From Aquilaria yunnanensis (lineage: Eukaryota > Streptophyta > Magnoliopsida > Malvales > Thymelaeaceae), in the NCBI GenBank assembly GCA_039654915.1, contig CM077593.1, positions 77,232,501 to 77,296,500 of the forward strand: 64,000 nt of DNA, given 5' to 3'. The position numbers were made by a program, and so were the translations under genes. The notes below the pieces were generated by a model. It was not told where the DNA came from, searched no databases, and worked only from the letters and a program-made list of their open reading frames with translations. Below are positions 8,908-20,462 of the stretch, piece by piece (position 1 is the first letter of the stretch; the number at the start of each line of letters is the position of its first letter).

Positions 8908-10079
8908 TTTTTTTCAAGTGGATGGCCAAAAAGCCCCACTTTATTAATTTTTCTTTATATAATTTAATTTATTTAATTCACCTTTTACCCATAAATAAAA
9001 AAACTAAAAGAAGATTCTTTTGTAATTAATTATTAAGGCTAATAAAAATTTAAAAGCCAATTATTTTTATTTTGGAATACATTTTTTATTATTTCTTTAA
9101 AGATAACAAAGTGAACTTTTTGTTAAAATTAATAAACAAACATGATTAAATCAATTCTTTTTAAATATTTTTTTTAATAATGATACTTAAAATAAAAATT
9201 CAAGAAAAATCCAATTAAAATTAATAATTAATAAATAATTAAAATTTAACAAAAATTAAAAAAATCCATGACCAAATGATCCGCCAGGATCCATGGCTTG
9301 GAAATATTTTTAAATAAAGTATATAAATAAACTTTTCTTTATTAAAAATAAAATTTTGGGACTAATATATTAATTATTTATTAAAATAATAAAATAATTT
9401 TATTTTAGTTTTCTTTATTAATAAAAAGAATAAAAAGAATAAAAATTTTGGGTTAATATTTTATTCAGTAATATTTTATTCCTTTTAAAAAATATAACTT
9501 TTTGTCTCCTTTATAAAAATTTTAGTCCAATAATTTCAAAAAAAATAAAAAAATAAATAGCAAAAAAAATTGAATTTTCTCTTAAATATTTTAGACTTAT
9601 TAATTAGATATTTTCAGAGATATAAATTAAAAAAAAAAAATCTTTCATTAAACAAAAAGAAAAAAAAAAAATATAAATATCAAAACTTTTGTTTTAAAAT
9701 ACATATAAATTTTTGGTTAAATAATCTTTTATTCCAAAACAAATTAAATAAATATCAAAACTTTTCTTCTTTTGTTTAAAATATACATATAAATTTTTAA
9801 TTTTTTTAATTAAACAATTACTTTTGGTTAATCTTTTATAAAAAAAAAAATTTTAGTTCATGGTATATTGGCTGGAAACTGTCTCGTGCCCGCTTTTGAG
9901 CTGCTTCACCTGGTGAAGAGGGTCTGGCTGAGTAACAACGCCCCGTACCATGATCAAAGTTTTTTTTTATTTTTAAACTCTTTAATTCCTTTAAATTAAC
10001 TTCTTATTAAATAAAAATTAATAATTTTTTCAATTCTTTTATAAATTGAGTAATTCTTTAAATAATAAATATCCTTCAT

Positions 10080-10320
10080 TAAACAAGAAAAATCAGATAA
10101 AAATAAAAGAAAGAAATAAAAGATAAAAAAAGAAAGAAATAAAAGAAAAGATAAGAAAAATAAAAGAAAAGATAAAGAAAGATAAAAGAAAAAAAAAAGA
10201 AAAAAAAAAAAAAAGAAAGATAAGATAAAGATAAAGAAAGATAAAAGAAAGAAAATTAAAAAAAAAAGAAAGTAAAAATAAATTAAAAAAAGAAAAAGAA
10301 AGAAAGATAAATTTTTAATT
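10080..10320 (+). repeat. Purine-rich low-complexity tract
   Basis: Runs of AAAGAAAGATAAAAGAAA with almost no pyrimidine other than scattered T; simple-sequence expansion in the LTR. Confidence 0.8.
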
Positions 10321-10550
10321 TGTATTAAAAATCATTCATGAACAAAATTATCATTTAAAAATTAATTTCATGATAATAAGAATTAAATAATTACGATAAA
10401 TTAAATCAATTTCCATATCCGGATGATCCGGCAGGATCTACGGTTTGGAAAATATTAAACTTTTTTTAAAAAAAAATAAATAAATTAAATAAAAAGATAA
10501 AAATCCATATTTTTACAATATGGATAAAATTGTTTAAAATTTCACCAAAA

Positions 10551-10638
10551 TTCCGTGTCCAAATGACTCGGCAGAGTCCATGGTTCGGAATCAAAATCTT
10601 CCGTGTCCAAATGACTCGGCAGAGTCCATGGTTCGGAA
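10551..10638 (+). repeat. 39-bp direct duplication in the LTR
   Basis: TTCCGTGTCCAAATGACTCG, followed by GCAGAGTCCATGGTTCGGA, occurs at 10551 and again at 10599. Diverged relatives lie near 9265 and 10408 and, in reverse, at 12960-13180 in the minus-strand LTRs, so the motif is an old shared LTR component. Confidence 0.75.
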
Positions 10639-10982
10639 GTATAAAATTGTACCCGAATTAATTACCAAAATCCACATTTTTGACTAATTCAGTTAAAATA
10701 TCTAAATTAACTGAAAATTTTTAAAAGCAAAGTAAAACAAAATTAAAATCAACTAAGGTGCCAATTTTGGGCGCTATAACAATATTGTTTTAGCGTAACC
10801 GTACTCCCGATTCCCGAACTCTCGCAGACCAATTTTAAGGTGACCAATCGACCTAAGTAAACCGATTGGTGGCGACTCCAGAAAACCCGACGTTGCCACA
10901 CATGATATGTGGTAGGAGAAAGGATGGGCCTGCACTTGAGCACAAAAAGCCTTCTCCATGGAACAGAGATACCCATAGGCAA

Positions 10983-12139
10983 CTATTTTTTCATTGGGTC
11001 TTCATGTGAGAATTCCAGCTTGTTCAAATTATGAGTCATGGGGATAAATTGTGTCGACCCAAATTGCTTTCGTACTTGTGCCGACGCATAACTTGTACAT
11101 CCCCATATACCAAGAAAAGGAACCCATGGGCAATTTCCACAATGATAAAAAGTACGAGTGGATGTAGACCAAGGAGTTCTCCATTCTATTTGTGCCTCAT
11201 TGAGGTTCTTGAAGTAGTTGATCCATCTCTCTTTACTATCATGTTGAATCCATTCACTTTTCAAAAAGGCTTCAATCGGGATAAAATCCTTCGAAAAGCG
11301 ATTCCCAAAATTCTTTTTTTCACATGAGAGGTGGCTCTTGATCTATACGGTGAGCAGGTGAGAACATCCAATAAACTTGCCACCATTTTGGCGACAAAAA
11401 TTCAATGATCTAATGGTCTCAGTGAGAATCACCAGAATTGGAGTTGCTTGAGACTTGCAAACTTGATTGAAGAGTGAAATGACGTCTCCCTCAGTAAACC
11501 TAATGATCCTAGGAAAGATCACCAAACCGTATACTGTGAGTGCGAAAGCCTTGTGCTTTTGATCCTTTCCTAAAAGGGTATGGATGAGTTGTTTCAATTC
11601 ATTCCAACTAATCTACTTACGGTGTCCCTTTGTTAAGAATTTGGATTGAAGAATGGAGTCGGGCATATCCAATAGTTAAACCAAAGCTTGATGACACTCG
11701 ACTCTTCTATCATGACGGTAAGTCTCGACATGATATTTAGATGGCCAGGCTAAGAGGTTGTTGTACTCCTCTATTATAGGGACAAGATCAAGCTTGTTGA
11801 AAGAAAAACACTGGTAGTATGGATCCCAATGTTGTATAAGTGCGCGAATGAGTGACGTATCTACGGTGACTTTGAGCAAGCGAGCAATATGGCCATATGC
11901 TAATGTGAATGATTCTCGATCCTCGAAGCTCCAAGTAACCCATATCCTTGAGTTACATCATTTTGATCCAGGCAAACTGAAACTTGGTCTTTGAGGTGTA
12001 CGTAACTGAGTAGTGTAAGGCAATCTCTATAAAGCTTTTGGGCCGTTTCAGAAAATTCCATTGCCTACGGCTGTGTTTCCACTATCGTGGCATTCCAAGA
12101 CTTGTCATTGGCAGTGGGAAGGTATTCAAGAATATCCAT
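10983..12139 (-). pseudogene. Tat gag N-terminal domain (DUF7745-like), broken
   Basis: Reading leftwards from the ATG at 12139, several frames together give a recognisable DUF7745-type domain. They include an IQHWDPYYQCFSF block (11676-11879), a TVYGLVIFPRI block with ETIRSLNFC and GKFIGCSHLL (11343-11597), and the pair IEWRTPW and YHCGNCPWVPFLGIWG (10983-11264). This domain forms the N part of gag in Ogre/Tat elements. At least two frameshifts separate the blocks, so no full product is expected. Equivalent copies lie at 21879-23058 and 31440-32428. Confidence 0.8.
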
Positions 12140-12747
12140 GGTAACGATGCTTTCACCGAATACTTAACCTAATGAATGAAATGGATGTGAAAAAAAATGA
12201 ACTAACAGCGAAAAGTAAGGTTAGTTCCGAGCACGTAAGTTAGAGATATCGTAATAAGCATACAAGTAATAAAATTTATGCCTAGGTGATGACAAAGCGT
12301 AGGAATTCTAGGATGGTTTTATGGCTAGGTGGGATATTCTATACGCATAGGGTAGCTTGTCAAAAAGGCTTAGGGTGGTCCCCAAATCCTATCGCTAAAT
12401 TATAGCGACAGCCCAATTTCTTACCCTCAAGGGTTTATGTAAGGAGAGGATTAATCCAGGTCGTAGCTTTTCATGGGCCCGTGCAGAGACTACCATCTCA
12501 GAAGGCAAATACACTACTTTGCTACTTGAAACCAGTGAAGGCATGGAGACCACGGTCTCACAAGGCAACAACACCAATTCCGCTTTGAAAGAATGTGTTT
12601 GAGTTAAGGAAGCTCGGGTGTAGAGCCTCACGTCATGAATGCATATTGCATGCTTACAACAAGCAAGTGCAGTACATGAGTCCAGACAAAGATAAGCAAA
12701 GCAAAACAAAAAAAATAAACCAAACTTTATAGGCTCGACTCACGAGA
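12140..12747 (-). other. Leader between primer site and gag, no gene
   Basis: Untranslated leader of the Tat element, homologous to 23059-23663. It shows no convincing frame; the short frame at 12395-12709 is not kept in the other copies. Confidence 0.6.
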
Positions 12748-12767
12748 GTTCCCCAACGGAGTCACCA
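12748..12767 (-). other. Primer binding site, Tat type
   Basis: On the - strand the sequence after the LTR end reads TGGTGACTCCGTTGGGGAAC, close to the TGGCGACTCCGCTGGGGA type seen in Ogre/Tat elements. It fixes the LTR boundary at 12771 and the - orientation. Confidence 0.75.
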
Positions 12768-12770
12768 AGC

Positions 12771-14645
12771 TGTAGCAACATGTTTTTCGGAGTCAACACC
12801 AATCGGTTTCACCTAGGTCAACTGGACACCTAAAAATGGTTTACAAGAGTTTGAGTGGTTCGGGAGTATAGTTACACTAAAATAACTTTATTCTAGCGCC
12901 CAAAATTGGTACCTTAGTTTGACTTTAATTTTTGTTTTACTTGCTTTAAATATTTTCAATCAATATCCAAACCGTGGATTCTAACCGAACCGCCCGAATA
13001 TGGATTTCTAAACTTTACTATTTGATTTTTATTTATTTTTTGAATATTTGATATTTCCAAACCATAGATCTTATCGGACCACCCGAATATCGATGTTAAG
13101 CTTAATGTATTTTTATTGAAAATTTTAGATAATTGTTCATCCAAACCATAGATCCTATCGAATCAGCCGGATATGGATCTTGTAATTTACTACCATCCTA
13201 AATTTGTCATAGAATTTTCATTAAGACCCACATAGAATTGAATTTCTTAAATGTGATCCTTTAGATGTATTATGTAAACATGAATTTTAAACTTATGCTA
13301 ACTATAAAGAATTAAAATCAATAAATAAGTAAAATTTTGACCTAACCTAAACATCCAATTTTATATTAATTATCAAACTAATTCATGGTCCAAAATAATA
13401 AAATGAGCAATCAGAAAAAGAAACCAAACGAGGAACAAAAACAATGCTGTCAGTGATTGATTTGTTAAACAGAAAACAATTGGATACTCAATTAAACAAA
13501 ACAGAGAGAAGAAGGGCTAAACGAGTGTTGTACCAAAACGGAAGCCTTTCTAGGTCGGACCGGGCCAGGTACAGGTTCTAAAAGCGGGTCGCGATTGAAT
13601 TCACTCTTGATTCTCCGTTCTTCGGCGAAGGCGAGGTCAGCGATGGCCTGGGCTATGTTTGGCGGTGATGAAGCGACCACAGGAGTAGGGAACAATGGCT
13701 GGAGACGATGCAGGTGGGAGAACCGAAGAGGCGGGTCGCGGTGAAGGCGGTGGAACTCTTTGCTTTTCTTGTCTAGGACGGCACGGACACTGGTGGGGAA
13801 CAGCTGGGCACGGGGCGTGGCTAATGGTGGCTGGAACGGTGGACAGGAGCGTCGACTGGAGCGTCAGCGTGTGGCTGGAGTGGTTGATGGAGATGAATCG
13901 TGACTGGGGGGCGTCGGCAATAGCTAGGGGAAATTTTTAGGGTTTCTAGGAGGGAGAGTGGTGGGAGCAGCGACTTAGGCTGCGATTTTTTTGTTTTTTT
14001 CACCTAGGAGCTTAGGGTTTCAATTTTTCCTCTCCCTTTTTGCCCAAATGTGACTTATATTTATACTAGAGGAGGTTTAAAACGTTACTAATAAGGTTTT
14101 GAAAGTTTAAACTTCATCCAAATCAAATTTGAAGAAGTTTGAGTGAATTAAGATATAATATGGTAAAATTACTATTTTAAGTCCAATAAAACTCTCAAGC
14201 TGCTGAGTTAGACCCATATTCTGTGCGAATTTCAATTTGACCCAAAACTTCCAGGATTTCTCAGATTAGCCCAAAACCTTGCAAAAAATAACCAGATTTT
14301 CTCAGAATTTCCTCAAATCACCAGATTTATCTCAAACTTTCTAAAATTGACAAATTTGCCCCAAATTTCCAATTTTGTCTAAAACTTTCTAAGAAACCAC
14401 GGCTTCCAGCCAAACTTTTTTATTTTGCATAAATTGACCCTACAAAACCTTTAGGACTTCAAATTAGTACCTAAACTAAATTAATTCCTATTCCTACCCT
14501 AGATAAACGCTTTAAACTCCAAAAAAATCAACAATACCTGAAAAGACCAAACTGCCCCTGTAAAACCAAAATGCTCCTAAACTAATTTTTTTCTAACCTA
14601 GAACTTAAGCAAAAATCAGTGCCCGGATAAAATTGGGTATCAACA
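12771..14645 (-). mobile_element. LTR 1 of the minus-strand Tat array
   Basis: 1875 bp. On the - strand it starts TGTTGATACCC and ends TGTTGCTACA. It is flanked on the left by a primer binding site and on the right by a polypurine tract (14650-14658), so it serves both as the 3' LTR of the unit to its right and the 5' LTR of the unit to its left. A TATA box (TATAAATATA on -, 14057-14066) precedes a GC-rich leader with an AAACCCTAA telo-box-like motif. LTR copies at 23687 and 45472 are highly similar. Confidence 0.9.
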
Positions 14646-14649
14646 GCTT

Positions 14650-14658
14650 CCCCCCTTT
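14650..14658 (-). other. Polypurine tract of region A
   Basis: AAAGGGGGG on the - strand, then AAGC, then the LTR start TGTTGATACC. Confidence 0.8.
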
Positions 14659-14739
14659 GCATGTTTCATAGAATATGACGCATGCAAAGCCATTCGCCAA
14701 TTTTCTCCAGCCTTCTATTTGGACAATGAGAATCCACTT

Positions 14740-16350
14740 ATTGCCAAAAACTTGGGGAGAAAAACTCCTCCTATTTGAGGTTACGAAACCTTCTTTGTTG
14801 CCTCTACGATAGGAACCTTCCTATTATCGAAGAATTTAAGGAGAAAAACTCTTTCCTCCTTGTCTATCAGGCTTAAGAACTCTCCTAACTTTTTATAATA
14901 ACTTTCTTATCTCTTCCAAACCTAAGAGAAAAACTTTTTCCTCGTTTCTTAAGGGATTAAGGAACCTTCCTCACCCTTAGCTCTATAGAAACCTTTCTAT
15001 AGAAAAGAGAAACTTTTCTCTCATTTTTAACTTTGGTAGAGAACTCTCTCTCACCATGGTCTAAGAGATAGAGAACCCTCTCTTTACCACCTCTTGTCGC
15101 CTTAGAGGTAGAGAGCACTATCTCTTTACAACCTCTAAATTTCTTTGAGGTAGAGCACCCTGACTCTTTACCACATTCAAATTCCTTCGAGGTAGAGCAT
15201 CCTGACTCTTTACCACCTCTAATGACCTTTGAGGTAGAGAACCGTGTCTCTTTACCACCCTCTAAATTCCATTGAGGTAGAGTACCCTAACTTTTTACCA
15301 CCTCGAAATTCCTTCGAGGTAGAGCACCCTGACTCTTTCCCACCTCTAATGACCTTCGAGGTAGAGAACCCTGTCTCTTTACCACCTCTAAATTCCTTTG
15401 AGGTAGAGTACCCTGACTTTTTACCACCTGTGATGATTTTTGAGGTAGAGAACTTTGTTTCTTTACTACCTCGAAATTCCTTTCAGGTAGAGCACCCTGA
15501 CTCTTTACCACCTCTAAATTTCTTTGAAGCCTTAGTTTTGCATTGTTGTGAGGTTAAGGAACTCTCCTTTTTATCTCAAGTATAAATTTCCAAGAAATCA
15601 TCCGAACCTAGAATAATTCCCTCAAAAGTGTGAATTTCCAAAATGGGTGAATTCAAAATTTGAAATTCGATGACATGAGTGAATTTTGAGAAAGCCAAAG
15701 ATCCCACGAAATGAGTAAATCTTAATAGAACTGAAGATTCCACAAAATGAGTGAACCCCAAAAAGCTGAAGATTCCACAAAGTGAGTGTATTTTGAAAGT
15801 AAGAAGCTGGTTGAACGATAAACTTTGAGAGTTGAAATTGTCTTCAAATACCTTAAAATGAGCTTTGAGAACGACCGTCCAAACAAGATAAAATTGCTTT
15901 GAAAAATGATATGACAACTTATGGATGTCCACCTCTCAAATATGCCCCCAATCATGAAAATAAACCGTGATTTCTTTCATTGTGAAAACTTACCTAGATT
16001 TCGATCTTTGAAAACTTAGTTTAACATTACAGTGGGTGTGATGATGTAGAGAAACTTTCTCATTTAAAATTTCAGTTTGACCTAAATTACGAGGAAAAGA
16101 ATTTCCTTCTCGTTAGAACCTCGGCTTTTGCTTTTCTTTGAATATGAGAAGGTAGAGAAACCTTTCTCATTTAAAACCTTGGTTTAACTCAATTTACGAG
16201 GAAGAGAGTTACCATGCCTTTGGAACCTTGGTTTAGCTTTCCTTTAAATGTGATGAGGTAGAGAAACCCTTCTCATTTAGAACCTCGGTTTGGCCTAAGT
16301 TACAAGGAAGAGAATTATCTTCTCTTTGGAACCTCGGTTTAACCCAAATG
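14740..16350 (-). repeat. Palindrome-rich 3' region, ~42-bp GAGGTAGAG repeats
   Basis: Between about 15060 and 15520, GAGGTAGAG...CTCTTTACCACCTC units repeat about every 42 bp (15147, 15189, 15231, 15274). Each can fold because GAGGT/ACCTC and AGAG/CTCT pair. Further pairs such as AGGAACCTTCCT line the stretch 14760-15050. The segment 14777-14830 is a single-copy relative of the 73-bp unit amplified at 3119-7040. A looser, longer-period set follows to 16350. Open frames here arise from the repeat and are not genes. Confidence 0.8.
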
Positions 16351-18400
16351 TCATTTGATCTCAATTTATGTGAACTTACCTGGACTGTAAAACTTCCTTC
16401 ACTCGGATGATATCGAGAAATTGTAGCCTCTAACTCTTGGCAGATGTGAAGCGATTGAAACACTCCTTCTTTTTCCCTTGTCAAAAATGTCTCCCCCTTG
16501 ATGTGCTTGGACTGAATTCCCCCTTAGCTATCTACACCAAGCTTTAATGAAACCTGCTTGTGATTAAAGCATGATGTGATGATGCCCATGATGCATGCTT
16601 CTCAGTCTTCGCATTTTCGAAATGACTTTGATGAAAGCCATGATGCATGAGTGAATTCTAAGCTTCGTTCAACGTTACCACTTGTGATTCTTTTCCTTGA
16701 GTTATTTTGAACTCCTCCTTACCTCATCATGGATTTTATACCATCTGAAGGCTCAACTTTCAACGTCTCTTTGTCCCCTTTCTTTTCTTGTGGCCGTGTC
16801 GTTGCTTGGTCATCCCCATGTTATCGTATGATTGCTCTTCCTTGAACTCAAGTTTTGATCCATAAAGCTTGCCCCCTGGTCTATTGAGCTTCTTTGCTAG
16901 CAGTACTTTTCTTGTGCTCTGTAAAGACTACTTTGCCCCCTTGAATATGGTGTCTACGTGGATGAAGGTATCATCTCCCTTTGATTTATGAAGATCATGC
17001 ATTTCTAGACCTTCGTGATGGCACTCAATCGTGAATTTCTCTACGAGAACCACATCTTCTTAAAGAAAGTCCCAAGCTATCTCCTCACTTTTAAGTCCAC
17101 ACACATTGATGAATAATGGTTTGGCCTTAAAGAAAAACATTCATCAATTTGCAAAGCTTGAAAAAATAACTTACGGTCTTTGTATTTGATTAAAATATCC
17201 TGTTATTCTTCATTTTTCCAACTCAAAGACATAAAATGTACAAGGCAAAAAGGTAGAAACAGGTTCCACAATGATAACCTTTTAAATGAATAAGAATGAT
17301 ATCGAGAGGAAATGTTAGGTTGAGAAAAGTTAAGTTTGAGTGTTCCGAAAAAAGGGTCTTTTAATGCTACTCGTGAGCGGACCTGATTGCCTGGAAAAAC
17401 TCAATAGGGATGACCTTAAACTTGCTACCTTTTCCAGAAAGTTAGACTTCATCTGTTGCCCCCAAACTCTGGCAATCTGTATGTATGCTTGCTTTGAAGG
17501 TTGCTTTTATCTTCTAAACCGCCTCTGCAGGTTTTCAGTCCAAAATCCATAGCTCACTTTTCTTTTTCTTTTTCTTTTTCTTTTTTTCATTTTCTTTAAC
17601 TTGAAGCTTTTCTTTTTTTTTTCTTCTTTTTTTTTGTGAGCTATGATTGTGACATGCTTGATAGCCTTCTTGAAGTGAGGTGACTCAAGTGGCCTTACTT
17701 GCTCGTGCTTGCTCTCAGCCTTTTCTTTCTTTTGAATTTTCCCTTGCTGCCTTTTGGTGGAAGGGGTAAACTTCTTTCCTTTTTGGAATCTATGTTGTGG
17801 AGAATTAAGAACATTTTCTTATGTTGAGCATTCATGAGAATTAGGCGGCCACCCAAGCCATTTAATATGAGAGCTACCTTCTTTGGAAGCTAACCAAAGA
17901 CTTTTTGTAAGGACGCTGATAACCACTGCAAACTTCCTTTTGAGAGTTGAGGTGCAACATTTGAGATCCTTCCTACTAGATTTGGCAACACTTTCAAGAT
18001 CACTACCATCGAATCTCCCTTAACTTTCATTTCCACCCACGAGTAGCATTCTTTATGAAATAAAGTGTGATGCTAATAATGGATGGTGTAATGGCAAAGA
18101 GTGAGAGACAGATGTAAAAATGGAATTTGGGTAAAAAGTGATAGAATGCACACATTACATCTTTTTATTGAACAAGAAAAGAATAATAGGTGTCCATTTA
18201 ACAAAGACTACACCCTAGATTCTGGACTAAATCTAGGAGATTTTTACTATTAAATTACTTTGGCAAACTCTCAAAGATACAAGTTTACTCAAAGGATTCC
18301 CTATCATTCAAAAGTGTGTGCGAACTGCTAGGTTGGATCTAGCTTGGAGCCCATCTAAAGTCAATGTAATTCCAGCTCAAAATCTTTACTTTCAATTACC
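16351..18400 (-). other. Non-coding part of region A, pol missing
   Basis: In an autonomous Tat element the pol gene would follow gag here. Only unassigned sequence and pyrimidine tracts (17555-17640) are seen, with no RT, RNase H or integrase motif in any frame. The equivalent stretch 27330-29390 has the same content, so the absence is ancestral to both copies. Confidence 0.65.
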
Positions 18401-18436
18401 CATCACATCGGGATCTAGCAATTTGGAATCAATCAA

Positions 18437-19525
18437 CTATTGAATCTTGAGTTTTAGTGCCACACAATTTTCAGTTGAATGTCCAATTGAGCCTATATGG
18501 TAATCACATTTGGCATTTGGGTCAAACCAACTTGGAAGAGGAGGCCGCTTGATCTTTGTAGCCGTTGGTTTGGGTGATAGCAGGTTTGACTCTATGAGCT
18601 TAGAAAGTAGCTTAGTGTATCTTGGGAAAATTGAATCAACTTGAGTAGATTTCTTCCCATGAGTGGTATGTGGTACTGATGAAGGAGCCTTAAAGATTAC
18701 CGCCACAGTAGGACATCCTTTCACCTGTAATGTGAGTGGTGTTGGACCATAAGACTTGGAGATGATGTTTTGGACAGCTCCGCTTCTTTCATTACAAAAT
18801 CCCCCAATTGAAGAATCGACCAGCTTTCCTGTTTTGATTCGAAAATCAATCCTTTCTCCAGATAATACCATATCTGAAAAGCTACTCGGAGTGTTCCCAA
18901 CTAGTTTTTCATAAAATGGTCCATTTAGTGTTTGGATAAACAAGGTGATCAGTTCTCTTTCTATCATAGGTGGTTGCACTTGTGTGGTTAATTCTATCCA
19001 CCTTTGTGAGTACTCCTTAAAGGTTTCTTGTTTCCTCTTCTCCATATTCTGAAGGGTTTGATGATCAGGAGCCAAGTCCATGACATGTTTATAGTTGTTG
19101 ATAAAAGCTTGAGCGAGGTCATTCCAGGTTTTGATGTTTCTTGGACCTTGGCCTAGATACCACTGTAGCGTAGATTTCGTAAGACTCTCTTGAAAAAGAG
19201 CCATCCATACTTTTTCATATTGTGTAAATGGTTGTATCTTTCTTTGGAACAGCGTGATATGGGTGATGGGGCAAGTTGTCCCATCATACTTCAGGAAATC
19301 TGGGACTTTCAAATCCGAAGGAATTACCACATCTGGCACCAAGCAAAGATCATCAACGGAGAGAGATCTGAATATTGTTCTTCTTTCAGTAGCTCGAACC
19401 CTCTTCTCTATAATCTCAAGCTTCTGAGCATCGTCTTCATCTTTAATCAGTGTCTTCCTTCCTTCATAGATGGGATTATGCCTTAAGTGAATACCGTCGG
19501 ATGGTCCTAAATCTTGAAAAGGCAT
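18437..19525 (-). pseudogene. Tat/Ogre-type gag, capsid and zinc-knuckle part
   Basis: This open stretch of 362 aa is the best-preserved gag piece. It shows the Ogre/Tat gag signature LVPDVVIPSDLKVPDFLKYD (about 62-81), LTKSTLQWY, TWNDLAQAFINNYKHVMDLA, a QNMEKRKQETFKEYSQRW block and PPMIERELITLFIQTL, ending in a zinc knuckle of the form C-DYH-...-H-STEN-C (about 340-355). Gag forms the virus-like particle that packages the element RNA. The frame stops at a TAG just after the knuckle, after which the sequence still reads LIDSKLLDPDVM before the next stop. The start at 19525 is an internal methionine; the true N part continues upstream in other frames, so the gene as a whole is broken. Confidence 0.85.
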
Positions 19526-20462
19526 TTCTTGAACTGGAGCTCATTGCGGGGTAAACCCTGGAGGGTGGATGGAATCCTGCCGGTCTTTGATAGGGGTTTG
19601 GATCACTTTCCCCTTAATCAGCTCCATTAATAGCCTCATCCATTCAGCCATACTTTTGACCTTTAACTCAATGTCGGTGAGGCGTCCTTCCATTTGTTCT
19701 GCCATAAGTCTCGTTTGAAGCCGAGTTGAATATCGATGTTGAGTGCCAATTTTTTTTTCTTACCCTTTTTAAAGTGAGATTCATTTCATTAGATCTTACA
19801 TGTATATGATTGCTTTAATGCATGCATGGACACTGTAACTACTTAGTGAAAGAAAGAGTATCATGAAATTCTTGGATAACCAACTAAAGAGTTTTGTAAA
19901 AAGAATAGGAGTTTACACGACTTTATTACATGAAAAATGAATTTCCTAAAACAAACGACCTAATGTAGAATATTGCTTCCTGGCCCTGGTGATAAACTCC
20001 ATCATCTTCTGGCCGGTTGGTGATGAGGTAGGCCAACTCAACTCTTCTAGTTCTTTGGCTTCTTCCCCCATTTGTTGAGCTTGATGTGTGACTCTCCTAA
20101 CTTCAGCAATAAAACCTTCCACTTGATCTTGGGATACCTTGTATTGATCCGCCCAGAATTTTGCCTTCATCTCCTTTTGGTCAGTTGCTTAAACCAGTTG
20201 AGAGATAACATGTCTTTGCTGCTCGATCTTTTGCTTTAAGCATCATGTTTTGTTGTTGAGTTGTTGTACATCAATATGCATCCTCTTTTTCTTTTCTTTC
20301 TCTTCTTCTAACTCCTTCTCGAGTTCCCTCTTAGGTAGCTTTCAAGGAACATTGGCGAGAAGCATTATCCCTTCCCTTCGATTGCTTTTCCATTCATGAT
20401 ATGTGGTAGGAGAAAGGATAGGCCTGGACTTGAGTGCAAAAAGCCTTCTCCATGTAGCAGAG
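19526..20462 (-). pseudogene. Tat gag middle part with coiled-coil segment
   Basis: The frame at 19946-20170 carries KFWADQYKVSQDQVEGFIAE and an LSWPTSS...MMEFITRARKQY block, as in the coiled-coil segment between the DUF7745-like domain and the capsid part of Ogre gag. The rest (19526-19945 and 20171-20462) is frameshifted or linker sequence. It is joined at 20462 to the solo LTR insertion. Confidence 0.65.

Larger units (their letters stand above)
7160..10900 (+). mobile_element. 3' LTR of the + strand Tat-lineage element (3.7 kb)
   Basis: It begins TGTTGACACCC after the polypurine tract and ends CGTTGCCACA, giving TG...CA termini. Both ends are homologous to the minus-strand LTRs at 12771-14645 and others, but the middle is about twice as long and strongly AT-rich. 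Inside are a TATA box (7673-7681), a GC-rich trinucleotide leader (7860-8160), a 47-bp tandem repeat (8440-8830), a purine-rich tract (10080-10320) and a 39-bp direct duplication (10551-10638). It is followed immediately by CATGATATGTGG, which in the uninterrupted copy at 20395 is continuous gag-region sequence, so the insertion point is certain. The expected 5-bp target duplicate CATGA and the 5' LTR are left of the window. Confidence 0.88.
10901..12770 (-). mobile_element. 5' end of a non-autonomous Tat element, cut by the + strand element
   Basis: This is the internal region next to the LTR at 12771: primer binding site, leader and N part of gag, reading to the left. It is truncated at 10900 by the insertion of the + strand element; the rest of gag should lie beyond the left end of the window. 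It is near-identical in order to 20395-23686 and 31350-32640. Confidence 0.85.
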
